DNA of 64,000 nucleotides from contig NC_088202.1 in the NCBI RefSeq assembly GCF_037126465.1, positions 31,976,213-32,040,212 on the forward strand, written 5' to 3'. The first letter of the stretch is position 1. Each line of letters starts with the position of its first letter. A model generated the notes under the pieces. That model worked only from the letters and a program-made list of their open reading frames with translations. It was not told where the DNA came from and ran no database searches. A program made the translations under genes and the position numbers. Below, piece by piece: positions 53,410 to 64,000 of the stretch. Source of the DNA: Ornithodoros turicata. Its lineage: Eukaryota; Arthropoda; Arachnida; Ixodida; Argasidae.

Positions 53410-53570
53410 ATGCCGAGACTGGGAGGTGACCTGGGTTCGAATCTCGGAGGAAGCTGTGCTGTCTGAGGCTGGGCTTTCCTCGTACACTTTCAGAGAAATG
53501 TCAGCACAGTTGCCTATGAAGTCGGTCCAGAACGTACCCTCTCCCCCACCCCGTCCGAGCAGCATGTGCC
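53410..53570 (+). mobile_element. Probable tRNA-derived SINE fragment
   Basis: A Pol III B-box-like word (GGTTCGAATCTC, 53434) follows GGGAGGTGACCT. The downstream body (GAAGCTGTGCTGTCTGAGGC, AGAAATGTCAGCACAGTTGC, ATGAAGTCGGTCCAG) is of a type I associate with arthropod SINEs. The A box is not recognisable and the 3' border is unclear. It differs from the SINE family at 26 kb. Confidence 0.45.
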
Positions 53571-55405
53571 GCCACATAGGCAGACAGATCGCTCGGAAGT
53601 ATCCACCACCTTTTATGCTACGCAGACAGTGTATATCGTCCTATTTTGATACAGCATTCAGGGTTACCCCCGTAATTTCACTAATCTTCATCATTTCCAG
53701 AAAGACATCGTCGCGCTGTTATCAGGTATCTTGATACATGCCGAGCGCGGCTGCTATTCCCGTTATCTTCGTTCTTAAGGAAAAGTTTGTTTTCTGGGTC
53801 CGCTGCAAACGAAGCTGTTCCATAATTTATAGTCTTTTTCTTCAGAAATACGGCATTGTTATCTGACTACTCGCACTTTCACTCATTCAGCTGGTGAATA
53901 TTCGAAAAACAAGGACGCTATGATGTTTGCAGATTTTAGCTTGTCGTTCTTACTTCCAACTTTAGCGACTCTCTTCCATTGCTTGCTATTGAATACTGGC
54001 ATTCAACAAACCAGTTATATATAAAGAAATTTTATTGGCCTTATATGATGGTGTGTACAATTAAAAAAAAAGCGCGAGATGTACACATACAGGCTGTACG
54101 GGCTAAAACAATGAGTGAGTTCCCCAAACACACTTCCTTCGGTTCTTACATGGAGTCTCATTTCTTGAAATAGCGAGCAACAAGCAGTAGTTATGATGTG
54201 ACTGTGAACAGCAGGCACATTATCGCCGAAGTTCTTTCCACTTGTGCGTACACCAGCTAAGGGGTTCAGAACAGGATGTATAGAAAAGCAACGAAACGTC
54301 GGGTTGCTTATTGTTAAGGGATAACAAGTGAAGATAATGTCGCATGCTTAGGTGTAATTTATATCGCATCAAATACATTGCGGTATAGCACATATGATCG
54401 CGGTATTTGATGAGGCAATCGTCTGTAAAGCACTGCGCGGTCCTACGTTTGTCACCCGGTCAGTGTCCGAAGCGACGAGGATTTATCTGACCCGTGATTA
54501 AACAGTGGAAAACTGTTTATCCGCACAGTTGGTGCGCCTCCCTACTTATGCCGGCCACTTACCGGCCTAATAAAACGCGAAAGAATACGCATCACAAACC
54601 CCTAATTCTTGCACTACGCACGAGTCCGACTCCTGCGCTCTAACCTGTGAATCACTGCGACAAACAGTTTCTGAAAACTGTATGAAATGAGAAAATGTAC
54701 GATTTGTTGCTGCTGCTTTCTCTATTGAAACCGTGCTGTCTCGGGTAATACTGTGAGGTCCTGTAGTGACCTTTCCCTTGCCTTCGATACACAATCCTTG
54801 CATACTTGCGCCTGGACGCAGTCCTCATGCGATAGCCGATTTCGAATGCGAGAAAACAAGCACAGTTAGATTGCAAGGAATAGCCATTGCACTTCGTCTA
54901 ACCAACTGTACACGTATTTAACCATTCATTGATGGAGGCCCCCTTACTAAAACCCTCAGTTGCTTGTGGATTCAATTCTGGCTGAGGAGGCTATCAGCGT
55001 TTCGGCGGGGTACAAGTTGTACATATTGCTTATAGATTATGCACGCGCTGCGAGCGAACGCCCAACGAATTGCCAATACTACTCGAAGGGTTCCCCGAAG
55101 CGCAAATATCCCTCAAGTCTGAGCGAGAATACGGCGATATGCACAGACCGACCGCTGTTGCATCGCTTATGATCATTGTTGTAAGCAACAAATTATCAAT
55201 TGCAAGAGAGTGAGAGATAACCTCAGCAAGCAACGACCTTGCACTGAGCTCGCGATGCTCTTGATAAACCACCCATCGACACTGTTCCGTTTCTCGGCCG
55301 GCGCGATGCGATCCTCTGAATTTCACGGAAAGGGCACGTGATACGAAACAGAAGAGTACCTCGGATCCCCACAAAAATCCTTCCGCAAGGCGCGCAGCGA
55401 GCTTC

Positions 55406-55505
55406 NNNNNNNNNNNNNNNNNNNNNNNNNNNNNNNNNNNNNNNNNNNNNNNNNNNNNNNNNNNNNNNNNNNNNNNNNNNNNNNNNNNNNNNNNNNNNNN
55501 NNNNN
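55406..55505. other. Assembly gap (100 N)
   Basis: Exactly 100 N, the usual size for a gap of unknown length. Open frames running through it are artefacts. Sequence either side shares no obvious element. Confidence 0.99.
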
Positions 55506-55784
55506 GCGCATCCACGTAAACAATCACACGTGGTCGAGTGCCAAGGCCACGACCAAGCGCTCCCATGCATTGGATAGGCCGGTAAGCACACCAGTCATTC
55601 TAGCTCACCATAGATCAGTGGTCGCCCCGCTCTTTTAATTCCACTCTCAACGCCCTCATGTTATCAGCGACAGGTTCACTTGGTGATTGCGTTTACCTTC
55701 TTTTGTTGTTCTACTCTTCGCTTTTTTTTATCGTTTGCTTTAGTGATACGGCTCGCCAACCTGCATGATATGAAGGGCCTATTG

Positions 55785-56070
55785 CGAAGGGGCGGGGCGA
55801 CTGTTTTTATGCGTCGCTTCCCGGAGCGCTATGGCGGGATGCGAAAGACGAGCGTCAATTTGCGAAGCCCGAAATTTGATATTTTCCCAATTTTTTTTTC
55901 TGTTCCTTAATTTTGTGCCACGAAATCAATTTTTCCGTGGTGGGATAAACCCGACCCGTGCTTCCCGAATCTGTCGCAAAAATGTTAGGTTGACTAGGCT
56001 TTTTCCGGACTTTAATTCGGAAAATTAAATTTCTAATGGCGAAAAATTCATAAAATTACCCTGTATACAG
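55785..56070. mobile_element. Dispersed element with CAGGGTGTCTCA end, copy 2
   Basis: Inverted relative to 30936-31450, sharing GGGCGACTGTTT, GGATGCGAAAG, GCCCGAAAT, CCGTGGTGGG, GTGCTTCCCGAATCTGTC, CCGGACTTTAATTCG and GGCGAAAAATTCAT. It ends at TACCCTGTATACAGGGTGTC, where it meets the next element. Divergence is moderate and includes indels. Confidence 0.6.
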
Positions 56071-56097
56071 GGTGTCTCACTACTATATACAGGGTGC

Positions 56098-56623
56098 TAT
56101 ACAGGGTGTCCCAGAAAACGTGTCATTAAATTATAATAAAAAAACTACACCACCTAGAATCATACGGTCAACGGCATTTGTTCTTACTAGGTTTCCCACT
56201 AGGTTTCTTACTAGTCCCTCTCGCAATTTCAGGAATTGTCACTTTTTGTACTATCACTCTGTGGGCTGGGTTTGGAACCTCCTTTCGTCGGACTGAGAGC
56301 GATTGCGCTCAAAAAGTCGTCGCGCGTTATGGTTCCGTGCTACGAAAAGTATTATGTTCGGCTATTTTTTCCGATAGGATAGCTCGTGAATGTCAGTTAT
56401 CATGAACTTGAGTGAATTCGGCACGCTCTTAATATTGGTGGGGTAAAAAAGTGACCTTTACTTGGCAAATTTCCGAGTACAGTTCGCAAATATTTACATA
56501 ACAAAAACTTACGATACGACATTCGCAACAGGACTTGGCAAAAACCCAGTAACAACAGATGCCGTTGACCGCATGATTCCAGGTGGCGTAGTTTTTTTAT
56601 TATAATTCAATGACACCTGTATA
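56098..56623. mobile_element. TIR element with ATACAGGGTGTCCCAG ends
   Basis: Imperfect TIRs of about 65-80 bp (56101-56177 and 56559-56623) share ACAGGTGT/ACAGGGTGT, TGTCATT(A/G)AATTATAATAAAAAAACTAC, CACCT and TGCGGTCAACGGCAT-type words. The roughly 380-bp interior has no transposase. A doubled TACAGGGTG(T/C) junction at 56065-56100 suggests it inserted into or beside another copy of the same family. Confidence 0.7.
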
Positions 56624-56665
56624 TGGGACAAAATGTTCCAGTACGTACTGGAACATTTTGTCCCA
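56624..56665. repeat. 42-bp perfect palindrome abutting the TIR element
   Basis: The half-site TGGGACAAAATGTTCCAGTAC is followed by its exact reverse complement with no spacer. It starts one base after the proposed right end of the TIR element. Confidence 0.85.
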
Positions 56666-57365
56666 CAATATTCCCAAATCGATCATCCATGTTCTTATCC
56701 TGGGCAGATGTTATAGGCAAATCCAGTACGGATGTCAATATTCCAACCTTCAAAGGTCGTGCTAAAGCTGTTCGGTGATGATCCGTTGAGAACTGGAAAC
56801 GGATACCCCTGCGCCGTATCGCCTGGTGTTGCCACGGTCGTTGCACGTTGCACTTTGAAATGCAAAACGATACGGCAGGGCGTAGTATCACTGTAGTTTC
56901 CGATTTGAAATTATGGTGGTAAAGGGCTAGGTTCAGTTCCTGGCGTGGAATATTTTATTGCGCGATACCCCATGCTGGGATACGAATAGATATTATAATG
57001 TGTGCGCGCACACGTCTCACACTTGCAAGTATGATGAGTACGAAACTTGTGCTTGCTATGCTTCACTCAATCCAGACTAAGCGCCCGTGCGGTTTCAATG
57101 AGTTTCTTGAAGTTCAGTGATGGAACAGCCGAGTACTCTTGTATTCGTCTCTGTGCCTGGCGTGGATCTAACTACTTGATTTCGAATAGAATTGTACCGA
57201 TGTATTCCGAAATCTGCTTTTCAGCCTTGCTATTCAGGTAAGATGTTTTTCGCTAGCGTCCATGTGTCGTTTGACTCGTTTCACCGATTTCGTGCCACAC
57301 GAGTCGCTTTCCCTTGCCGGGTCATGTGTCCTTGGCGCTAAGCTTCAACCACACAGGAAAGAACA

Positions 57366-58187
57366 TACAGTCATGTCTCATTTATCCGGACACCTCGGGA
57401 GTCGTCCCTTTTCGTCCGGATAATAATTTCTGGATAACCGAACCAAGCAAAATTCCGGGAATACCCGATAAATTTGGGAGACATCTTTATAGCTCCAGAA
57501 AAGGGAACGAGGAAAAGATGGATACTTCAAAAATCAACACGAAGTGATCTGCTCGAAAGTAGTAGGCACGCGTGTGACATGACTTTGATCGGAGCCACGG
57601 TACCCGCTGCACCACCCTACTGTTCAAAGAAGGATAATGTCCCAGAAAGTTGGTCCCGCACACATTTCTTTTTGTCTTTTTGCAAATGCTCTTGGCATAG
57701 GCCAAATGGACATGGCCATTGGACATGGCCAACATGGCCATTGGCATAGGCCAAAAGACAGGTGATGCTTTCGGACAGCTTGGACATTGACGTTCACTTG
57801 TAGATCTCGTGCGCCAAGTGGATACAGGGCACCTCTTCTTACGGCGTATCGTCTACCATCTCTACCGTGTGCTCGCACACACACCAAAAGGGAGTTACCT
57901 CTGAAGAAAAGGAAGTCAGACAGTACAGAATGACCCAGTGAGATGTGACCTTTTCCGGAATAATGCGAACATAGCACATGCCAGAGACAGAGGATGTTGC
58001 CACCTTTCCGTATAAACGAATCAGAATGTCCTGGAAGATTGGTTCCAGTACCTGCTGTCCGGATACGGATAACAAATTCCGGATAACCGAGACAAAATCC
58101 AATGGCAGCAGGTCCGTTCCCGGTAATGTAGTCCGGGTAACGAGTTTTCCGGATATCTGAACTCCGGATAAGCGAGACATGACTGTA
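57366..58187. mobile_element. pogo/Tigger-like nonautonomous element
   Basis: TA flanks, then the left TIR CAGTCATGTCTCATTTATCC; the right end reads GGATAAGCGAGACATGACTG, its near-complement. GGATAA words recur in from both ends (GTCCGGATAATAATT, TTCTGGATAACCGA at left; CCGGATACGGATAACAAATT, TTCCGGATAACCGAGAC at right), as in Tigger ends. Around 57698-57755 a small cluster of GGCCA/TGGCC words is present. The 822-bp body has no transposase. Confidence 0.72.
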
Positions 58188-60457
58188 TTTCAAAAGTGCT
58201 AAGGTAAGACCTGTTTGGTGTAATGCTTTGTGGTGGGTTTAAGTTTGTTCTTAACGCCTGGCATAGTGGCCAGTCTTATAGCATCAGTTGCTGTTTGTGA
58301 AGTCATTTATGCCGAAGTTCACGCTGGTGTGCTTTTATTTTCCTTGGATTCCTCTTATAGGAAGATGATACTGCACGGCCCATGAGGCTCGTGTTTCAAG
58401 GGTAGCGTAGAGAGAGAGAAACACATGATGACGATGATATGGGGATGACTTCCGCTCATTGAGGGTACCGTAGAAATGCTATAATACTCATGGCAAACAG
58501 CGTCACCTTGCTCTTCACATCAACAGGGACACATGAAAAGCAGATACCGTGGCTTTATTTGAGTAGCACCGTGTAATTGTAAGTTACATTACAACGTTCC
58601 ACCTTGGATGTATATAAGTGCACTGGAGATTTTCTAATGTGATTTCTGTACATCTTGTTTCAAGCATGTATCTTGCACCTGATGTCATCTTGGGTACAGT
58701 CGTGATGCAGCCAAGATAGGCGAGGCCAACAACTCTTCCCATCGGAAGTACGAACGCACGAAAATGAATTTTTGCACACTGAGTAAGGGATGTCCCAATC
58801 TACCACTTTGGAGGAATATAAGTGCATGTGTTTCAGATTTATTAATCTGATCGATGTGCTTGTTCTTTGAAGCTCAATGTACCATCAATAAATGCACAAT
58901 TTCAAGCGTAATCTACTTTCCTTCGATGTTTAGGTTGCTTCATCGGACATGACAACAAGATTCCTGCACAAGGTACAACGCAACGAAGGAGCAATCGAGT
59001 CGTGTTTTGAAGGATGCATCAGAACGCCAGCCACGAAGGACTTAATGAGTTGCCTACAAGGAAGCCTCAAGCTACACAAATTGAAAAGACTGTGGCAAAA
59101 CTTATTCATGCGCCTGCATGTGTGTGTACAGAGGGACGTTTGCGTCGCATGTTGAATACTCCAATTCTGGGGCCCCCTCGAAACATGTGGCCTTCGAATC
59201 ACTTGTAGTTGTAAATGATTATTTCTGGCGAATTTAGTAAATACCTTCGCTCTGATAATTCGGGGTGTATTTGAGGAATCGATGCTTAGCGTTTAGTATA
59301 CATTAAGCATTTAACTTTATGCGAGTTGTTTTTGTTTCATTCAAGACATTCAAGGGCATGTTCATGACCTAGCATAATATCAGGATTTCGTCATTTGGAA
59401 GTGCCACGACTTTTCCATGCTTTTTTGAGTTGGCTCACATTATACTCTTTGCACAGATTCAATTTAGGGTAAGTTCAGGTAGTACTTGTAGTTGGTTATA
59501 ATTTACTTCTTTACTGAACATTATACGCATATTTTTGTGTGCGGGACCGCAAAAACATGAGATTATATTGCTTCGGGGAAATAGTTCTGCTGCTACAAAT
59601 GTTATGTTACTTGTATGAGAGTTCCGAAGACCTACTCCCTCTATCTCTTTATGATTGATTGTTCGATAATCTGTGAAGTTTGCCCAAATCTGTCGTGTTA
59701 CGGGGCTGCAAAATGTTCTTGTACCTATGTCTTATGCTCTCTATGCATAACAGTGTAACTAGGAGTAACTGTCCCCAAGATTTTTGCGAAATAGAAAATG
59801 TCGTACAAAGTTTACAACTCGTGCACAAACTCCGATAAACAGCCTCCGAATTTTCCAAAATAAAAACTCGGAAAACTCGGAACCCTCACTATGCTACAGT
59901 CCGCGCGTGGTCCTCAAGTTGGGATTGCACAGCTCGCAATAAACAACGTCGCAATAATTAAATGTCTTGAGCGCCACTTTGCCACCTTTTAGCTACACAT
60001 TAAAACACTAAATACAGTTTCGATGGCGTTGAGAAGACGGGTCCTCGTATTATTTATACTTCGGTTCAGTACACAATATATTTCCAACTTATACGACCAC
60101 ATGAGGATCATGCACATGCGACAGGTTTGCTGCACATTTTGATTCTGCGCCTCCGTGTCTCGCCCTCGCCTCATCACGAAGGAGTCATCGCCATTAGCAT
60201 CATGGGAATGTTGTTGGGACGGAACATGGAGGAAAGAAAGCTAAGGAGTGAGCATGAGGTCACTCTCAGAGCAGCCCGGAAGTTTCGGCGACGCCATTTT
60301 TTATGGGGCAAACAACCTTCCCTCACCCTTCCCTCTCGCGTATTGCCCTGCGCTCCACAGTTTGGCGAGCGGAGTTGTTTGTTTTATTGCAGGCGCTTAT
60401 AATTGCGTGGAATTTCGCGTTTGTAGTTGGCAGAAATTATTTCTCAAATATTTCGAG
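58188..60457. other. Mostly noncoding stretch before the THAP gene
   Basis: No domain is seen in any open frame (including the overlapping short frames at 58930-59208). The last 200 bp before the THAP start are GC-richer, with CGGCGACGCCATTTTTTATG near 60286, and could be promoter and 5' UTR. Confidence 0.4.
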
Positions 60458-60866
60458 ATGCCGAGCTGCCTTGTGCAGCGCGGCAGATCTGGTTCTCTGA
60501 ATAAGGATCCCGGAGTTTCGTTTCATGCGTAAGTATAATTTGCAATCGTGCCGTTGCTGCGAGCAAACTGAAAGTAGTAGTGCAGCAAAGAAAGTAATGC
60601 GCCACGAATATTTTTGGGTGGTTTATCGTACACATAGGTTTCCGAAATATCAGGAACAACGTGCGAAATGGATTGAGGCCTTAGGAAAAGATGTGGACTG
60701 GGTTCCGCCGAACTGGGCCAGAGTTTGCTCGCAGCACTTTCGTCCCGAGGACCTCGACCGAACGTCAACATCTTTCGTTCGTCTTCGTCCAGGCGCAGTT
60801 CCAACTCTCTTCTTACAGGGTCCGATAAGACGACAAATATTTTACAGAGGGCGCAGCACACATTAA
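60458..60866 (+). CDS. THAP-domain protein, two exons, one zinc ligand missing
   Basis: Exon 1 (60458-60528) encodes MPSCLVQRGRSGSLNKDPGV SFH in the THAP N-terminal pattern and ends at a consensus donor (GTAAGT). Exon 2 starts at 60638 after ACACATAG. The phase (2 then 1) joins, giving FPKYQEQRAKWIEALGK, WVPPNWARVCSQHF, PEDLDRTS and LRPGAVPTLF, then a stop at 60864-60866: about 99 aa. THAP domains bind DNA through a C-x(2-4)-C...C-x2-H zinc centre. Here the first Cys (residue 4) and the CSQH pair are present, but the position of the second Cys is Gly (GGC, one change from TGC). The protein has nothing after the domain. It could be a minimal THAP protein, a truncated P-element-type relic or a decaying gene. 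Confidence 0.65.
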
Positions 60867-61949
60867 ACCCCGTGCGTGTGTCTACCAGGGAGGCGACGTG
60901 CGTGTATAAACATAGCGGGCAAGCTAATCTGGCCATTGTGTCAGACTAAACGGACTATTGTGCTCAGGGTTGTAGTTGGTTAGAAATCCAAACAACAAAG
61001 GTGCTGATGAGGCCCTTCTTGTGAGGCTGATGTGGCTATCGTTCAACACGTACATTATGTTTCTTACTGTACAGATTGAGTTAGGTGGAGCAATGAAACT
61101 GCTTTTTGCTGCAATAATTTTGACAGCAATGTCGTGACAATGTGCTCAATGTAACTTCCAGGAAACCACTAGCACGGCCCCTATGGAAGAAGAGTTTTCA
61201 CTACAGCCAGTATGATACACAAAGAAATTTGTCTGTATATATTTGCTGACAAGTCCAGACTGTACACTCAAATATTTTTTTGAGCTCCAGGATGGTGCTA
61301 GTGGATGACATGCTTCAGTCGCACGCAATTTCACTTTTCAGGCAACTCTCCCATCATCATCGTCACTTTTTCAGACACAGGAACAGGACAGAGAGGCAGA
61401 AGTCAGTACAATTTTGCTTCACCATAACAGGCCTTGTCCTCTTGTGAGTGTTAAGAAAATTTACAAATTTCAGGGTACCTGTGGGCACCTTTGGGGCTCT
61501 CTCACCACCGCGGATGTGGAAGTGGTAAGGTCAGTAGTAGGAGGTGGTGTCCAGGCTTCGGGCGGTCCAGTTAGAAACATGGACCCTCTGAGCCCTGCGC
61601 GTATTTTTCCCCGCGCGCGGCAGGCGGCGCTCGAGTGGAGGCTCTTACCGGTGGGCGGAGCGCGGCCGGAGGGCTGCTTACCCGCTCACAGTATTCCTCT
61701 TGGGCCGACTTCTTTTGCTATTTTTCCACCTGGGCCGACTTCCATAAGAAATTTTTCCGGTACAACAGGTGTGCAGTAGGCTGTTTATATGCAAAGGATA
61801 GCCATACACAAAAGTACAAGTGAAAATATATTTATTAAAGTCATTAGTGTCAGGAATTATGACTCCGTTTGAAGGAGAAAAACTCAGCCAAAAAATCTGA
61901 AGCAATAGCATTGAAGCGGTATTTTATTAGTGATAATCACGCAAGTTTT
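60867..61949. other. Noncoding stretch, no gene recognised
   Basis: A GC-rich patch (61540-61690) precedes the first copies of the CTGGGCCGACTTC word (61698, 61730), which form an array further right. No exon is recognised. Confidence 0.4.
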
Positions 61950-62790
61950 CAATTAAGCAGAAGGGGTAGCACATTTTAATCAAAGAAGATATTTTTAATC
62001 AATACGATTACAATCAAAAGTAAAAGTTTTATTATAAAAAACTCTAACATGACCACCATAGTGGAGTTTTAATTACAAAGTTCTGATATGTAACTTCAAG
62101 AACAATAACTGGACCGATTTCTCTAGCGATTTTTTATTATTTTTTTTCAGCGCGTGGTGGGTGGTGCGCAGGTGAGGGACTGTCCGGGTGCTTACAAGCA
62201 GGCCAACGAGCTCGGTGCGCCCTGGGCCGACTTCTTTGGCGATTTTTCCGTATGGTCCGACTTCTCTAGCAATTTTTTTCAGCGCGTGGTGGGTGGTGCA
62301 CAGGTGAGGGGCTGTCCGTGTGTTTACCAGCTGGCTGAAGAGCTGAGTGTACACTTATGGTTGTACACACTGGGCTGACTTCTTTGGCTATTTTTCAGCC
62401 TGGGCCGACTTCATTCGAATTTTTTCATGCGGCGCACAAGTAGGGACATGCACACTGACAACATCGGGCTACATCTTTGGCGATTTTTCACCCTGGGACG
62501 ACTTCGTTCGCAATTTTTTTTTCAGGTGGTGCGTGTATCAAAATTAAAAGTTATATTATAAAAAGTCTAACATGAGCACCCTAGCGGAGTTTTAATTACA
62601 AAGTTCTAATATGTAACTTCAAGAACAATGGATAATATTCCATTATGACACATTTAATCAAAAAAGATATTTTTATTCAATATGATTACAATCAAAATAA
62701 AAGTTGTATTATAAAAAGTGGAACATTATTATACGTGACCACCATACTGGAGCTTTAATTACAAGTGCCGATATATGTATGTGAACAGCA
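61950..62790. repeat. Composite tandem array of AT-rich and GGGCCGACTTC units
   Basis: An AT-rich unit (TTACAATCAAAAGTAAAAG, ATTATAAAAA..., GTGGAGTTTTAATTACAA, GATATGTAACTTCAAGAACA) appears three times (about 61995-62108, 62530-62630, 62670-62785). Between the first two are repeats with GCGCGTGGTGGGTGGTG (62147, 62282) and GGGC(C/T)GACTTCTTTGGC(G/T)ATTTTT or CGACTTC...AATTTTT (62226, 62255, 62370, 62402, 62490). The array is imperfect, with unit spacings of about 115-150 bp. No coding potential; possibly a minisatellite or repeated transcript ends. Confidence 0.65.
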
Positions 62791-63240
62791 GAGAACCTGG
62801 AAGACCATGGGACACGAACACTTGAGGAAATCAAATCTATAACACTACATTGGTTAATCAAAACTATCTATCTATCATTTAACTATCATAAAATCATCCT
62901 CGTGACTTCCGCATACAATTTTCATTCTAAGAGACACTACAAACCTTACGTTGTTTTATGAATTCAACACAGAAAATATATTAATAAATTAACGTCACCG
63001 CATAGCACGCTCCTGGCCAACAATCAGCTCTAATAACATCTACCCTGATTTGCTGAAGACGGGAGGCGTACGCCTGACAGTTATGAACATTTTAGAGCGC
63101 ATTAGGGAAGATAAGTTCCAACATTACACAATTAATCGATTTCTTATTAAGTAAACAGCATAGACATACGGAAATAATGAGAAACAAAACAATCAACAGC
63201 TAATAGAGAACAAAAACCATCACATAAACAACAGACAGAA

Positions 63241-63456
63241 GAATCTATCAAAACGATCAACATGCACGGATGAATAGCAGAGAAACACTGTAAACGGTGC
63301 ATCTACCAACGGTAAACAACAGACACATGCAGCAAAATAATTGAAAAAGAATCAATCAAAACGATCAACATGCACGGATGAATAGCAGAGAAACGCTTTG
63401 AACGATGCATCTGCCAACATGTAAACAACACACATGAAAATAATAGCGAAACAAAC
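63241..63456. repeat. 108-bp tandem duplication
   Basis: Units at 63241-63348 and 63349-63456 share GAATC(T/A)ATCAAAACGAT, CAACATGCACGGATGAATAG, CAGAGAAAC and TGCATCT(A/G)CCAAC, with a few substitutions. Confidence 0.8.
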
Positions 63457-63628
63457 TATGAAACATTACAATTTGAAATAATATATCTTTTGAACTATCA
63501 CAAAATCAACCTTGCGAGCTAACAATATAGAATTTTCATCCTACTCAGGCACTATAAACATTACCTTGACAGAGCTATCCAAACACGCACCACAGCTATG
63601 CTTTACACAGTACAACCAGACTCGAGAC

Positions 63629-63694
63629 CCGGTGGGGTCACTCTCTCCCTCTATGCAGCCCGGTGGGGTCACTCTCTCCATCTATACAGCCCAA
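63629..63694. repeat. 33-bp direct repeat
   Basis: CCCGGTGGGGTCACTCTCTC then C(A/C)TCTAT(A/G)CAG occurs twice in immediate succession. It lies in otherwise featureless AT-rich sequence at the right edge of the window. Confidence 0.75.
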
Positions 63695-64000
63695 AGCAAG
63701 GAACCTGTTGTCAATCTGTGGGGTGGGGAAATCCTCTCTCTTTTTCACATCCTTTCCTCCAAAAGGAAATATTCTTAGGACTGGTGTATAGAGACGAATT
63801 TTTTATTGATCGCAAATAGACATTGGAATTATTATCAAGAACACAATAAGACTTCTATCAAAAACCAATACCACGCAAAAAATCTAAGAATAGACTTTTA
63901 TGTCAGTGCAAACTGGTTTTAGAGAAACATTATCGAAGCAAACGAGAAAATATTATCGGCGCAAACAATACTCAACGAGAAACGTTGCATTTAATGTATT

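Noticed and set aside
55030..55591. Open frames crossing the run of N
   Set aside because: They exist only because N codons are read as open, and there is no recognisable sequence on either side.

Overview
The window is repeat-rich, intron-containing animal DNA with one assembly gap (100 N, 55406-55505). Everything recognisable is either a transposable element or one of a few spliced animal genes. The mix (degenerate Ty3/gypsy copies, a Penelope-like element, tRNA-derived SINEs, many TA-flanked and fold-back miniature elements, an animal-type EnSpm/CACTA transposon, and UNC93- and THAP-type exons) suggests an arthropod. I think an ixodid tick is most likely, but that is inference from repeat style and was not tested by a search.

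Layout. 1-3395 (-): a gypsy element running off the left edge, broken by one nonsense codon and one frameshift. 5321-9790 (-): a second gypsy element, 5'-truncated, with a 3' LTR and a snap-back (inverted) duplication of its 3' end. 9966-10277: a TA-flanked MITE. 10654-11845 (-): a long coding exon of an UNC93-like membrane protein, the clearest host gene. 13565-13995: two adjacent palindromic elements. 14851-18419 (+): a third gypsy element with a candidate 3' LTR. 20218-20982: a hAT-like nonautonomous element. 22.2-24.4 kb: a fold-back element, an unidentified minus-strand ORF with a possible signal-peptide exon, and an inverted-repeat pair. 26.0-26.6 kb: two SINE copies, one with a foldable tRNA-like head. 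31.68-36.13 kb: a degenerate Penelope-like element (RT plus GIY-YIG) between inverted terminal repeats that carry hammerhead-like cores; the right repeat is split by about 1.2 kb of nested insertions.

The main object is 38191-52305. I read it as one 14.1-kb EnSpm/CACTA-type DNA transposon. Its ends match as inverted repeats (CCCTTATGAAAAT), are flanked on both sides by the dinucleotide AC, and have subterminal regions rich in CTATA/TATAG words. Inside are two divergent genes whose exons join in phase without internal stops: a 3-exon, 845-aa tnp2-like transposase on the plus strand, and a 6-exon, 268-aa BEN-domain protein on the minus strand. The 680 bp between their start codons could hold a shared promoter. 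One reading is a catalytic subunit plus a DNA-binding partner, as in the two-protein plant En/Spm system, but with an unrelated animal BEN protein in the second role. That role is inference. Several MITEs sit in the BEN introns and a fold-back copy sits in a transposase intron.

52.3-64 kb is mostly noncoding: a SINE-like fragment, a TIR element with ends beginning ACAGGGTGT, a pogo/Tigger-like MITE, a two-exon THAP-domain gene that has lost one zinc-binding cysteine, and AT-rich tandem arrays near the right edge. No bacterial genes, CRISPR arrays, rRNA genes or convincing functional tRNA genes were seen.
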